DNA of 64,000 nt, from assembly GCF_030052815.1 (NCBI RefSeq), contig NC_079504.1, positions 88,488,781 through 88,552,780 of the forward strand, given 5' to 3'. Source of the DNA: Hevea brasiliensis. Lineage: Eukaryota > Streptophyta > Magnoliopsida > Malpighiales > Euphorbiaceae. Position 1 is the first letter of the stretch, and the number at the start of each line of letters is the position of its first letter. Both the position numbers and the translations under genes were made by a program. This document shows, one piece after another, positions 23,101-35,267 of the stretch. The notes under the pieces were generated by a model. That model did no database searches, was not told where the DNA came from, and worked only from the letters and a program-made list of their open reading frames with translations.

Positions 23101-23502
23101 TATATACTCCCCTAATACTCCACTAATCACAATTAAAAATTAGATTAATTCAAGATTTCCTTTAATTGCAATTATGCCCTCCAATTCCCTTAAATTACAT
23201 GTTATCTTGAATTTCATTTTTCATTAAATTTTCATAGTATAATACCACTTATTTTTCATGGACATTTAAGTCAAAAGTAAACTCTAGGTGTCAATTGACC
23301 AAAATACCCCACTTCGGGTTATATTCCCGATTTTTCGGTAACACCGATTTTTGTCTGTTTCTCGATTTTTCATTTTTCTTTGTACTAATCTATTAATTAA
23401 TTTTTTTTTTGATATTTCTAGTGTCAATTACATTTCAATAAACTTTTATTTATGTCTCAAAATTAAATTCAGAGGGTTTCTCACGGTCCTGGGGTAGGCA
23501 AT

Positions 23503-23552
23503 GGCCTTCCCAGTGCAGTCGCCCATCGCTGCGATGCTGGCTCGTTTAACTT
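23503..23552 (-). promoter_or_regulatory. 5S-like module, E 5' LTR
   Basis: Minus-strand AGTTAAACGAGCC, 15-nt interval, GATGGGCGAC, then CACTGGGAAGG. Begins about 183 bp into the LTR. Confidence 0.45.
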
Positions 23553-23739
23553 AGCATAATTTTCTCTCTTTCATTTTTGTTTGATTTTTCTTGTATTTTC
23601 TTTTTATTTATTTCATCATTATATGTCTGTTCACTATCACCGAAGTGTAGTTCTAGACATCCTGACTTGCCTGGACTGTTATTTGACCACAGGAGCAACA
23701 AAACGTATAGAACACGTGCAATGGGGATGTTACAGTTTA

Positions 23740-24526
23740 AACTCTGCATAAAGATTATTTTAGTATGTTGTGCACCACTGAGTCCTAGTACTCAGCGATG
23801 GCTGTTATTCCTGTCGCTGATGTAGAGACTAGAAGAGCAGTAGAGTGAGCTGCTGAGGACAGAGGAACTAACTGCTTTGAAGCTATCGGGTATAATTTAT
23901 ACCCTGACTGTAAATATTTATTTTGATGTATGTAATGCACGTAAATGTATGGACATGTAAAACTGGTCTTGAGCAGTTTGTATAAAGTTTATAATAAATT
24001 TTAGTTTAGATTTTTCTGATGTAAATTTTTAGTATGATGTATATAAATTGTTTTACCTTTAATGAAATATGAATGGAACTATATTATTTTAATTTGAATG
24101 AAATTGATTGATAGTATTTTGATGATTACTGAATTTTTGGAAATTGAGAAATGATAATTATTGAATTTTGAAACTTGAGAAATTGGTTGGGATTGTTGTG
24201 GAGTTGTCGAAATTGTTGAGATAAATTATTAGAAGTGCTTTTTATAGGTATTTGAAGAACTGTTTTCTCAAAATACAGACGGCACTCTGCCAAAATTTTT
24301 ATAAAATTTACGGAAAAATAAAATGGGCCAAAAATTTTAACTAGTTTTCAACTTTGAATAAATGATTTTAATACCTATTAGAAAATGCTCACCACTTATA
24401 AAAGTAAGAAAATTGTTGTAAAATCCCTTGTAGGGTACTTAATGAGTTATCGGTAGGTGAAGTTCTGTAGTTCATTAGGTATTCTACGGGATCATGTTAT
24501 GCCTTATAGAGGGGTAAGGTGTGACA
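23740..24526 (+). repeat. Solo LTR C, last segment
   Basis: Contains hairpin 1 (23,778-23,795, CTGAGT/ACTCAG arms), the GGCACTCTGCC block (24,281-24,291) and the LTR end. No gene. Confidence 0.88.
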
Positions 24527-25794
24527 CTTATATCGATGGAAAGCTGAGACATAGCCCTACAACTTTCATGAAGAAAACAAACCCAAATTCTGACCATAAC
24601 CTATCCAAAATGTCACCTGCAGTCAGCACACCAAAACTGCTAGAACCAAGAAAGTGCCTAGAATTATGGGTTTGGACCAATTCGGCCAGCCTTAAGAAAA
24701 TAGTCATATCTTGGGCTATAAAACTCTAAATGGAGTGATTCAGAAAGGGAAATAAATTTAAGATAATAAGGAACAACTTCTATGAAGAAAACTTAGCTAA
24801 ATTACCACAGCAACTTGACTAATGGAACAGTAGAAAACAGGGGACCAAAACTGAAAAATTATAATTTCTCTTAGGAGACTTAGGAATTGAATTGGTAATC
24901 AATGCCAACAAAATTGACACCCAAAATGTGGTACATGGGTGCAATTAGAACTAATAAACCTATTAAGTATAAAAAAAGTCAATATTTTGACTTGAATAGT
25001 ACCATGAATAGTGCCACCATACACAAAAATGTGAAAGACCCGAAATTTATAAATCGTAATAAGTAGGATAAGTCTGCAAAGAAATTATTGAAATTTAAGT
25101 ATTAGAAATTGTTACTGAAGCACTTTAAATTTATGTGTTTCAGTTGGAAAGGGATCTTCGAAGGACAAACGAAAGTTTGAGTAAATTGAGTTGACAAAGA
25201 GGTTTGTGCACAACTAGTTTTTAATTGAATTTGTTTTGAATATTTTACGCAATTAAATGATTTTATTTTTCCTTATACACTATGTTTATCAATTATGGGA
25301 TTTATTTCGATGATTATTGAAAATGGTATAGCAAGCATGAGTTTAGTTTTGTGAAATATTATTTCAACAATTATTGAATATTGTTTTGGACTAGATAAAT
25401 TATGTTTGGAAAATTATGTTGGAATTATGTTTTAAATTGTGACGAGCAATTTGCATGAACAAAATATAAAATTTTGTTTTCGATTGTGATGAGCATAAAA
25501 AATTATGGAATATTGGAATTGATCTTGAATTAATATTGTGTTGTGATTTATGCTCATAAAAAGGACAAAGAAATGCATGATATGGTTTTATATCTCACTA
25601 TAGATGTTTGACTAGGTTATTACTTGTCTCTATATCATTTGTTGATGAGACAATAGAGTTAGCTTTGTTTTGTTTTGAATACCATGGTATGTGCACAGGC
25701 TTAGATCCTCCTCTTATTAGAGGTTAGATCTAAGTATTTGTTATTAGCCCATCGAAAGTTTCATTATTGTGTTGTGTACTGTGCATGATGATTC

Positions 25795-25860
25795 GACCTC
25801 CCCGATCATAGGGAGTTAGAATCTCGATTTGACCTCCCCGACCATAGGGAGTTATAATCA
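25795..25860 (+). repeat. Doubled CTCCC/GGGAG micro-hairpin, B 5' LTR
   Basis: Two units 36 bp apart, each GACCTCCCCGAYCATAGGGA followed by GTTA. Arms CTCCC/GGGAG can pair. The same doublet is in the B 3' LTR (41,227 and 41,263) and in G (58,988 and 59,023). Confidence 0.65.
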
Positions 25861-26194
25861 CCCAGAAGATAGCCCTTTGGGATTAGTTTTGCATAGTTAG
25901 TGAGATAAAGACTGAGTTTTGATTGATAAGAAATTGTGATTTTAAATGAGATTGTGCACAAATGATTTTGTTAAAATAATTGTTTATTTCCATAATTGTA
26001 GGAATTATTTTTATTGTTTAGTTATGATTTGACAAATTGAAATTTTGATCAAGGTTATTTTGACAAGTGACTATTATTATTAGCAATGAAAATTTTGACA
26101 TTTGGAAATTGGTTAAGTTTTAAGATTCCAAAATTTTTGGTATAATTATTGTCAATGTATATTGTATTACATTTTAAATTATAGTTGTGCACCA

Positions 26195-26211
26195 CTGAGT
26201 TCACCACTCAG
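26195..26211 (+). repeat. Conserved LTR hairpin 1, B 5' LTR
   Basis: CTGAGT-TCACC-ACTCAG. The 3' LTR copy (41,627-41,643) has lost one pair (CTAAG against CTCAG). Confidence 0.55.
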
Positions 26212-26933
26212 CAATAACTTTGTGTGCTGTCGCAGGTGAGAGTAGAGATAGAGCAATTAAGTGAGATTCCTACAGCTGCACCTTGAAGACTGCTTATGAC
26301 TAGCCTCGGGTATATTATAAGTATAACCTTATATATTAGATTTTAATTATGCATGTAAATATATATATGTAAATTAATTAAGCAGTTATACAAAAACTCT
26401 TGTAACATTATTTTGGTATGTAATGAAAAGCAAATTATTGTAATGTTCAAACTCATTTTTGAGTTTTGTAATAAATGTAAATTAACTTTTCTTTAGTGGA
26501 ATATGAATGAAGTCATTTAATATTATTTTTGAAGATAATTGAATTGAGAATTGTTTTGAATTATGGAGTTGGGAGAAATGATGTTGATTTGTGTTACGGA
26601 AGTGGTTGATTTTGATGAAATGAATTATTGAAAGTGTTTTTACAGGTATTTGAAGAACTGTTTTTCCCAAATATAGACGACACTCTACCAAAAATTTTTC
26701 AAAATTTTGCCTAAAAATAAAAATGTATAAAAATTTTAACTAGTCTTTAAACTTCAAGTAAAAGTTTTTATTTCCTACCAAAAGTGCTCGCCACCTTCGA
26801 AAAGTAAGAAAATTATTTTAAAATCCCTTATAGTATATTTAATGGATTACTGGTAGGCGAAGTACGGTAATTTATTAGATTTACTACGGGATCATATTGC
26901 ATCTTTTTGAGAGGTAGGGTGTGGCATGTTTAG

Positions 26934-26945
26934 TGGTATCAGAGC
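26934..26945 (+). other. Primer binding site of element B
   Basis: TGGTATCAGAGC, complementary to the 3' end of initiator tRNA-Met, 7 nt after the LTR. Confidence 0.9.
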
Positions 26946-27112
26946 AATGGTTTTAAAGTAAATTTTGAACTGTGAATTTGAAATATTTTGTCGGTACATA
27001 CAACTGCTCAAATATTTGTTACATGTAGTACAATTGCATCATAAATATGAATTAATGGAGAGAAATCTCCTTGTGTAGGTTATCTCGAGAAAAGAAAATT
27101 TTCTGAATTGAA

Positions 27113-27616
27113 ATGGAAGAGGGGAATAAACCAGTAGAACAATCAGATACGGTTGAGGCACAAGAGGAGGCCTTAGCTCCTCAGAATGTCAAAGGCTCGA
27201 CTGTACCAATTCCACTCATACAAATCACCGCACAAGTGGCACAACAAATGGCCACCTTCTTCCAACAAATGGCTGATAGTTTGTCAACCCAAGCTCAAAC
27301 TCAAGCTCAAGCCCAAGTACAGACTCAACCCCCACAAGGGCAGTATGAAATAGAAAAGAGTGAGAAATCTATGGGTCAGAACTCGAATAGGCAATTGGGA
27401 AAAAGAAAAGAATTTGAGGAACCCCGAATTTATAGATATGACAGAGGCGGATCTTCAAGTGGAAGCAATCGAGAACCCGTCGGTAAAGAATTTGAAGTTC
27501 CTACCCTATCCGTGTTTGTGAGGCATGTGGCAAGTTACATGGGGGTATTTGCTATAATGTTACTGGAGCCTGCTTCAATTGTGGTAGAATCGGGCATTAT
27601 GCCCGAATTGTACTAG
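27113..27616 (+). pseudogene. gag: Element B gag remnant
   Basis: An ATG at 27,113 opens a 167-codon frame whose start (MEEGNKPVEQ) matches the gag start of element A (MEEGDHSVEQ). It has a glutamine-rich N-terminal part (QQMATFFQQMAD, then alternating TQAQ), followed by what looks like the region after the capsid domain (RGGSSSGSNR). The central retrotransposon-gag (capsid) domain is absent, so a large in-frame deletion has joined the two ends. A CEACG-type knuckle has decayed (VRHVASYMGVFA, then NCG-like sequence in another frame near 27,570). Not functional as a capsid protein. Confidence 0.75.
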
Positions 27617-27629
27617 TGCACGTCGATTT

Positions 27630-27953
27630 ATGCCACATACTACACCAGAGGAAACAGTCCAAGGTTCTGATTTTAGAGGCTCATTAATAGTCAGTAGGGG
27701 CAGAGGCAGAAGTAGAGACAACACTTTGGGTAATCCTAGCACAATGGACCAACCCGAGCAAAGGAATACACTAGAAAGATGGAACGCTATGCATCGAGGG
27801 AAAGAAACAGAGACTTCAGATGTAGCTGCTGGTACGTTCTTAACTTTTGAAAGGAATGATTATGTGCTATTTGATTCCGGCTCTACTTATTTATATGCTA
27901 ATGCTAAAATTATATGTTTTACTACTATTCCCTATCATGGAGATAAATTTTGA
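27630..27953 (+). pseudogene. pol: Element B protease remnant
   Basis: Frame of about 107 codons with an arginine/glycine-rich linker (SRGRGRSRD) and then an aspartic-protease start: VAAGTFLTFERNDYVLFDSG, with the active-site triplet DSG and the next Ser at 27,872-27,883. The rest of the protease fold is lost after KIICF. It lies directly after gag, as in other Ty3/gypsy elements. The active-site Asp is kept here although it is changed in element A. Confidence 0.75.
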
Positions 27954-29140
27954 TGTGTTAGGGATTAGTCTTTTAGGATAAGAATTACGATAATAAGCAT
28001 GATTGGAATTAATTTTGGAAAAGTTTCTAGTGAGAGACATCTCCTAGACTACGATAAATTATAAAGTTAATTAGTAAGCCTAATTAGGTAAGGCAAGAGG
28101 ACCTAAAAGTAAGTTATAGTAATATAGCTAGGTTTATAGTTGTTCTAGAATTGCAATGGATCTTTTGCTCAAAGTTTAATAAGGAACAATATTCTATTTG
28201 TGTAGCAGTAAGACACAAAATATAATTTTATTGCCCTCGAAGAGACAGGATGCTATGGATGTTAATTATAACTTATAAAACAGTTAAGAAATGATGTTCT
28301 ACTGATAACAGTAATTCGATAGGAACTAGTTGATTAGGTATTCTTTAGGAAGAGCACAATTTTATTGTGTGGATCATAAGGATTAGATTAGGATTAATGC
28401 AAAACTTTTGAATAGCATGGGAAAAAGGAGAGTCCGGTAGACTCCCTTTTTAAGGTTAAAGAATTGTTTATGGTTCAAAAAAAAGGATAATGATCACAAA
28501 CCAGTGGAAAATAAGCTATAGGATATCGATAGATGAAAGAAAATGTAGAAGTAAAAATTAGAATAGTTGGTACAAATGTAATAAAGAAATGTTATGAATA
28601 TTAGTTAAAGTGTTGACTAGAATGGTCAGAGGACCAAATCAAAGTAATATTGAAGTATAGCGGATTTATTAGGGATGATAAGAGGTGCTAAATCACGACT
28701 CGACAATCAAGTTAAGGAAGAAGATAAGATTGAGGAATAAAATAATTAAAGTTAAGTTGTGGAATGAAAAAAGAAACAAATAGAACAGTAAGAAATGAGA
28801 AAAACACTAGATGAGGAATTGCCACCAGGGCAAACAACCTACTTAAGACGCGTAATGATATCCCAAACTATTTTATCAAGAAAGAAATAAGTTAAACAAA
28901 AGCAAACAAGATAGTGCAAAATGGCACATAGGCCTTAGTCATAAATGGAGATGGTAAGATAATGGTTACGGACCTATGGCTAATAAAGAGAGCAATTCAT
29001 ATATGACCAACAAGGTCATTTAAAAAAAAAAAACTACAAAGGAAAATAATTGCTAAAACAACAACAAGAAAAGACTAAAATATTCCAAACTAAACTGAAA
29101 GTTACTTCAAATGATCAGGAGATTTGATAAGAAAAGAGTA
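27954..29140 (+). other. Element B decayed pol interior
   Basis: About 1.2 kb without an open frame and with a purine bias. I cannot recognise RT or RNase H motifs. It may be deeply decayed or foreign sequence that replaced them. Confidence 0.5.
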
Positions 29141-29402
29141 AAACTAAGTTCTCATCCATAGGATCATACGATGTCCTAGAAAAAATGGATCCACTAGCAT
29201 ACAGATTTGCTTACCTCTAAAATTGAAATGAATTTGAATCTAACTTATGACAGAAGCTCATAAGAAACTTAGCACACAAGGTAAGCAATCGATGAGTAAA
29301 TAGTATTGGTTAAAGTGCTGTGGAACCATCATTCAGGCCAGGAAGCTACTTGGGAGCGTGAAGAGGACATAAGGAGACAGCACCCACAGCTGTTCAGAGA
29401 CT
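29141..29402 (+). pseudogene. pol: Element B pol C-terminus with chromodomain
   Basis: Broken codons matching the integrase end (SYDVLE, MDPLAYRFAYL). They are followed by a well-preserved chromodomain (VKVLWNHHSGQEATWERE, then RRQHPQLFRD) and a TAA stop at about 29,401. The equivalent GQEATWERE of element A is the very place where B itself is inserted. Confidence 0.8.
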
Positions 29403-29437
29403 AATACCAGATAAAATTTCGATATGAAATTTATTTT

Positions 29438-29451
29438 AAGGGGGGGAGAAT
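29438..29451 (+). other. Polypurine tract of element B
   Basis: AAGGGGGGGAGAAT immediately before the 3' LTR. Confidence 0.85.
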
Positions 29452-29633
29452 TGTAACACCCCTATTTGCATAGCCTGGTATATTTTACTGTTCCAGTGAC
29501 TAGTATCGGTCCAAACAATTAAGGGGATTAGAACCACATTTAAGACACCTAGATAAGCCCTGAACGCAAATAATTAGTAATTACTAAATAGTTAAGTATA
29601 AAAAAGAAAAACAAAGCATAAAAAGTTAAATGA

Positions 29634-29667
29634 GTCGGGAATCACAGCGATGGGTGACCATCCCGAG
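29634..29667 (+). promoter_or_regulatory. 5S-like module, B 3' LTR
   Basis: AGTTAAATGAG, 16-nt interval, GATGGGTGACC, ATCCCGAGA. Confidence 0.5.
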
Positions 29668-30496
29668 AAAATGACTACGAGGTTAATCTAAACCAGAAAA
29701 TGTGACGCCGTGGTCCTTAGGACTATTGCGAACACAGTGAAAAAGAGAAAATCACAGAAAATAATTTTTAAGCAGGTCAAATAATTAGGTCAGGGATCCG
29801 GAAGAAATATCGAATAACTTGCAAACCGGATCAGACCGGCGAGGAGCAAATTGGTCAATTCACCCATTGAGGTGACTCACGACCTGACTGTCCAATAAAA
29901 TTTGAGAAATGAAAATTTTGAAATATAGAATTAAATTAAAGAAGTGTGAAGAAAATAAAAGAAAAAGAAAAGAAAATGAAAATGGAATTATGACATCAAC
30001 CAAGATGACATCATGCATGACCATAAAAATAATTTCCAATTAATTATATTTTTGACCAAGTCAAATAAGAGATAAAAATAAAAAATTTAAAAGAAATGAA
30101 ATTTGGTATTCTCTTCTTTATTTTCACTGTGACTCCCTCTCACTTCTCTCTCTGTTCCTTCATCTTCCACCATTGTTAAAGAATAAAAAGCTTGAATTTC
30201 TTTGGTTCCCTTCCATAAATCCCCCAAATCCCAAAGCTAAATCTCACCCTTAGACCTAGATAAACTCTTTGGGAGCAAGAAAAAAGAGAAAATTTGGAGA
30301 ATTGAAAAGCTCCATATGAGGTAAATCTCTCTCCTAACTTAAATTGATTTATGCTTATAGGATTAACATTGAACAAGTGAAAATTACTTAGAAAAGTGAA
30401 GAATTCATGCTTGTATGGGAATAAAGAAATTTCGGCAGCCATGGTACCCTAGGGTTTTGATAGTGTTTAGTTAGATTAAACATGAAATCTTGGTGA

Positions 30497-30578
30497 ATTG
30501 ATGTTGTATAGGTGATTTGTATGTTTAAATTGCATGAATTGATGTTGTATAGGTGATTTGTATGTTTAAATTGCATGA
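30497..30578 (+). repeat. 41-bp tandem duplication in B 3' LTR
   Basis: Two adjacent copies of a 41-bp unit beginning ATTGATGTTGTATAGGTG. The 5' LTR has one copy near 5,480-5,520, so this arose after insertion or is polymorphic in the family. Confidence 0.8.
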
Positions 30579-31865
30579 ATTGAGGAATTTAGAAAATTAG
30601 GATTTTGAGAATATGAAAAATTGGAGAAAAAGTTGAGAATTGGTCAATTGATGATATTGACCTTATTTGAGTTGAGAAATGGTCAATTGTGACCATTTGT
30701 GGTGTGTGTGAATTGTTAGAACCAAGTTTCAATTTGGATTGGTTAGGGTCAGTATGCAGACAGCTTGACCTAGGTCCCTTTCAGGGATCAAAATTGAAAA
30801 TTTACCAACACAATTGGTGTGAGGCCAATTGGAAATGAAATTAGACACAAAATGGACCATTTTGCATTTAGGAGTCATGCCCAGAAAATGATCATAACTT
30901 AGTGAACAATTAGGCCAAATCCAGATTAGGGCACAATGCCCTGTGCAAAAATGACTAAATGAGCAGTAGTTACTTAAATGACCATAATTTGGCCTAGGAA
31001 GATCCAAAAGACCTGAATCTTATATCAATGGAAAGCTGAGACATAGCCCTACAACTTTCATGAAGAAAACAAACCCAAATTCTGATCATAACCTATCCAA
31101 AAAGTCACCTGCAGTCAGCATACCAAAACTGTTAGAACCAAGAAAGTGCCCAGAATTCTGGGTTTGGACCAATCGGGCCAACCTTAGGAAAATAGTCATA
31201 TCTTCGGCTACAAAACTCCAAATGGAGTGATTCAGAAAGGGAAATAAAGTTAAGACAATAAGGAACAACTTTTATGAAGAAAACTTAGCTAAATTACCAC
31301 AGCAACTTGACCAATGGAACAGTAGAAAATAGGGGACCAAAACTGAAAAATTATAATTTCTCTCAGGGGACTTAGGAATTGAATTGGTAATCAATGCTAA
31401 CGAAATTGACAACCAAAATGTGGTATATGGGTGCAATTAGAACTAATAAACCTATTAAGTATAGAAAAGTCAATATTTTAACTTGAAATTGCCATGAATA
31501 GTGCCACCATACACAAAAATATGAAAGACCCAAAATTTATAAATCGTAATAGCTAGGATAAATCTGTAAAGAAATTGCTGGAATATAAGTATTAGAAATA
31601 GTTATTGAAGCGCTTTAAATTTATGTGTTTCAGTTAGAAAGGGATCTTCAAAGGAGAAACGAATGTTTGAGTAAATTGAGTCTGTAACCTCCTCCCTGTA
31701 CGTAGTATGTACGTTCTGTTGCTCCAGTGACGTAATGTTTGTCCGAAAAAGTTAGGATGTTTAGAACTACACTTCGGTGATAGTGAATAGACATATAATA
31801 ATGAAATAAATAAAAAGAAAATGCAAGAAAAATTAAAGAAAAATAAAAGAGAGAAAATGAAACTA

Positions 31866-31900
31866 AATTAAATGAGCCGGCACCATAGCGATGGGTGACC
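31866..31900 (+). promoter_or_regulatory. 5S-like module, F 5' LTR
   Basis: AATTAAATGAGCCGG, 15-nt interval, GATGGGTGACC. The 3' LTR copy at 37,311-37,346 keeps AGTTAAA. Confidence 0.45.
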
Positions 31901-32315
31901 GCATCGGAAAGGCCATTGCCGACTCCAGGACTACGGGGAACCCTTGGAATTAAATTTCGAGACATAATTAAAGGTTTATTGAAATGTAATTAACACTAGA
32001 AATATCAAAGAAAAATTAATAAATTAGTATAAAGAAAAACGAAAAATCGAAAAATAGACAAAAATCGGTGTTACCGAAAAATCGGAATACAATCCGAAGA
32101 GGGGCATTTTAGTCATTTGACACCTATAGTTGCCTTTTGCCTCAATGTCCATTAAAAATAAATGATATTACACTTTGAAAATGTCATGAAAAATAAAAAT
32201 GAGGTACATAATGTAAATAAAGAAAGAATGGTGGAAAATTTATAATTTAGGAAACTTTGGATATTTAATTCATTAATCCAAGTTAGTGCTCCACTAACTC
32301 CTAATTTGGGACACC

Positions 32316-32323
32316 AATATAAG
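32316..32323 (+). promoter_or_regulatory. TATA box, F 5' LTR
   Basis: CCAATATAAGCC, 633 bp into the LTR. The 3' LTR copy is at 37,763-37,770 and LTR G has CCTATATAAGGC at the matching place. Confidence 0.55.
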
Positions 32324-34522
32324 CCTTTGGACAGCAGAATGCACCATCTTCAACCTTAGGAACCAACCAGCCGAAAGCCTCCATTGAAGAACCACCATGG
32401 CTGAATTGAAGAAACCTCTATGCACCCATGATTTACACCTCTTTTCCACTTGGTTTCTTCATTAAAGCTTGCACACTCACCTTAAGGAAGCTTTTGGGAG
32501 CACGAAAGGAAGTATTTGGTGAGGTTTGGGGAAAGCTTGCAAGAGTTAAGTGTCCAAATCCCCTCCCTTTCTTTAGTAAACTTCATGTTTAGGTTGAGGT
32601 GAGTTGAAAGGTGAAGAGAATGGAAGAATTTATTGAGTTATTGAATTGTTCAATTTCAGTAGCCATAAGAACCTAAGTTGCTTGAGTTTTTCTTACCTCT
32701 AATGGATGGAAATAAATGTTGATTTAGTCATTTTAAAGTTGTAGTAATTTAGTTTCCATGTACATGTATATTGAGTACTTGAAATCAAGGGTTTGGAAAG
32801 CCATTTGAATATCTTAGCAAACTGCCACTTTTGGCAGACTTTAAATTCATGAATTAATGTTTGGTTTCATGAATTTTCTTGATGAATTATGGTGAAGATG
32901 AATAGAGGGCAGTATATGTGAAGTAATGATTAGGAAGTATATGTAATAATTAAGTGTTTTCATGTATATGTTATGTTGAATTTAACTTTGTGAATTAGGG
33001 TTGTATAATGTATATGGAGCACTTGTATATTCTACCCAAATGGACATGATTGAGATATGATGAATGATATAGAAGTGTTGTGAATGTATATTTGTAGTTT
33101 TGGGAGGAGGAGAAGTGTCATTTGGAAGTGTTCTTTATGTGCAGTTTGTGTGTTGTGAAGGCAGTAGGTAAATTGAACCATAAGTGACAATTGGTGATCC
33201 CAATTTGTATGAGGCCAATGGGAGGTGAAATTAGACACAAAATAAGCCAACTTTCATGTAGAAATATTGCCAAAATTCTGCCTAAAAACTAACCTTAAAA
33301 ATGACCTAATCTGGAATTGGTAATGTGCAAGCCTAGATTTTTTACTATATGTACAGTAGTCACTAAGATGACCATAACTCACTCAAAACAGGTCCAAATG
33401 ATTTGAAATTTATACCATGGAAAGCTTAGATGTAGAGCTACAATTCTTATGAAGACACCAAAGCCTAGAAAAGGCTAGAACCAAGTCAAATTGCTTGCCC
33501 AAGTTAGGGTACTAAAACTGCCAAAATTGAATTTGACCTAAAATTGACCAAATTTTGCACTAAAGATGCAATCTATCCAGTTTTAGTAAATTGACCATAT
33601 CTTGGTCTATACAACTCAGAATGACCTGAAATTTGTGCCAAAAGTTCAATAAGAATAGAGTTACAATTTTTCTTCTTTGACTAGAAGCTAAAAACTAAGA
33701 GAAATAGGACATTAAGCTAGATCAATCTAGCACACTAAAACTGAAAATTTGACATTAACATACAATGAAACTTTGAAGTAATTTGGCAATAAATGCCAAC
33801 TTGTGAGAATTGTAAATTGCACTATATTGGTAGCATATTGAATTGCAATTGTGACATGTTGATACTAGAAACAACTTATCCATGATGTGTAAAATGGTCA
33901 ACACTTACATTGACTTATGAATTGCATAATAACTAGTAAACCCTAAAAAAATAAAGAATTAAACAATCAATTTGTAATATGCCCTAGTTTGCCTAGTTGA
34001 CCAGTTTGGATAGGTTGGCATGCCAATAGGATTCTCACAACTGTTCTGTAAATGGCTTCACATCGTACTGTGTTTTCTGGCTTATTATGCCATACTATGA
34101 TTTTAATAGCCTACGGCTATACATATTGTGTTATTATACTCGGCTTAATGCCTAATTGATTATATAGCTTTTTAGCCATACTGTTTGCACACCGAGAGAT
34201 ACTTTGTGATCGATGGTGTGACGGCCCGAGGTACTAGGTACCCAGTGCTAGTATATCCATTTATCCAGTCTGGTCAGTGTATAGGCTACACGGGCAGTTA
34301 ATTTAAGTGTTATTAAATTCAGACCGTTAAAGTAAGTGTATTAACATGCAGTACAACTAAATTAAGTATAAATAAAATATGCTTAATAAAAACATGAAAA
34401 GCTTTAGATGAACAATCTTATTAAAGATTTCTGAAGAATTAGTCTGCAAAGACTATAGGCATCGAAAATCATAAATATTAAATTATTTTATTTTAGTTTA
34501 TTTCTCTTTATAATTGGCACCA

Positions 34523-34540
34523 CTAAGCAAAATTGCTTAG
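34523..34540 (+). repeat. Conserved LTR hairpin 1, F 5' LTR
   Basis: CTAAGCA-AAAT-TGCTTAG, followed by CGCG. Identical in the 3' LTR (39,973-39,990). Confidence 0.6.
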
Positions 34541-35172
34541 CGCGTTGCTTTGGTAACACGTAGGTATTGGAGACACAGCTGGGGAGCCCAGCAAACCTAT
34601 GACCAGGTGAGACATCAGATCTACACAGGAGTCCAGAGTCATCTGCACTGCATTGCATACATGATAGGACTTAGGATATCTTGTATTTGTACTTCTGTTG
34701 TATTTTGAAATTCGACCCTGTATTTTGTAGTATTATGAAAGCTCTAAAGTTTGTAATATTTATACATATTAAATAATATGGAGATTTTCTTGATATATTT
34801 AAATTATTATGGACTGTATTATGGAACTGTTTAATGACTGTGAAAGTCTATTAACTTTACTGAGAAATTGAGACAGTGAATGAAATTGTGATTTTGAGAA
34901 TACCATATTGAGACTATTTTTAACAGGTGCAGAAGTACTGTTTGTCCAATTTACAGACAGCACGTTGCCAGATTTTTGTTAAAAAATTTGCAACACTTAG
35001 TTTGATCAAAACATAAAATAATAAACAATCATAATATAAATTTCACACAACGGTTACCTAAATCAAATTGAGTATTCAAAAAATAAGATAATCACAGACT
35101 AGGTGCTCCAGCACGCTGTGTGACACGCCTTACTCGGCTACACTGTAAACGGGTGAGGGGTGTTACATTTAG

Positions 35173-35184
35173 TGGTATCAGAGC
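35173..35184 (+). other. Primer binding site of element F
   Basis: TGGTATCAGAGC, 5 nt after the LTR, for initiator tRNA-Met. Confidence 0.92.
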
Positions 35185-35267
35185 ACGGTTTAGGCATTTC
35201 TAGACCTAGATAGATTGCATATCATTCATTGCATTGTATGTGTTAAGATGACTCTAATGCAGATCTT

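Larger units (their letters stand above)
12854..23734 (-). mobile_element. Element E: defective Tekay-type retrotransposon
   Basis: Inserted in LTR C; flanks GGTTA (12,849-12,853) and GTTTA (23,735-23,739) differ at one base. The 3' LTR is 12,854-17,260 (4,407 bp), the internal region 17,261-19,551, and the 5' LTR 19,552-23,734 (4,183 bp). The LTRs differ at 5 of about the first 125 positions compared and look the most alike of any pair here, so this is probably the youngest insertion. Only integrase, chromodomain and a trace of RNase H survive; gag, protease and RT are absent. Confidence 0.9.
19552..23734 (-). repeat. 5' LTR of element E
   Basis: Near-identical to the 3' LTR but about 224 bp shorter, because the segment matching 13,910-14,136 is missing at 20,604-20,608. 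It has the 205-bp tandem (20,877, 21,082, 21,287), hairpin 1 (20,164-20,181), hairpin 2 (19,743-19,757), a TATA box (23,099-23,106), and a better-preserved 5S-like module (23,503-23,552). Confidence 0.92.
5962..24526 (+). mobile_element. Solo LTR C (B-like family), split by D and E
   Basis: An LTR without internal region, bounded by exact duplications CTTAT (5,957-5,961 and 24,527-24,531) inside the B 5' LTR. Its own sequence is 5,962-6,170, 10,320-12,853 and 23,740-24,526, about 3.5 kb. It begins TGTAACACCCCTATTTGTAT and ends GGTAAGGTGTGACA. Recombination between two LTRs is the usual origin of such a solo copy. Its start is closest to LTR I at 62,973. Confidence 0.9.
24527..26926 (+). repeat. 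Element B 5' LTR, second segment
   Basis: Resumes at CTTAT after C and aligns with the B 3' LTR. It has a doubled GACCTCCCCG block (25,795 and 25,831) and hairpin 1 (26,195-26,211), and ends GGGTGTGGCA, a change from the usual GTGTGACA. Confidence 0.9.
29452..31682 (+). repeat. Element B 3' LTR, first segment
   Basis: TGTAACACCCCTATTTGCAT start. It has a 5S-like module (29,634-29,667) and a 41-bp tandem duplication (30,497-30,578) that the 5' LTR lacks. It is cut at 31,682 by F. Confidence 0.92.
31683..35167 (+). repeat. 5' LTR of element F
   Basis: TGTAACCTCCTCCCTG to GGGGTGTTACA. It has a 5S-like module (31,866-31,900), TATA box (32,316-32,323), splice-donor-like AGAGTTAAGTG (about 32,542) and hairpin 1 (34,523-34,540). 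No gene. Confidence 0.93.

Noticed and set aside
5962..24526. C as a full-length element
   Set aside because: Once D and E are removed, its three segments make one LTR with no PBS, polypurine tract or coding sequence between.
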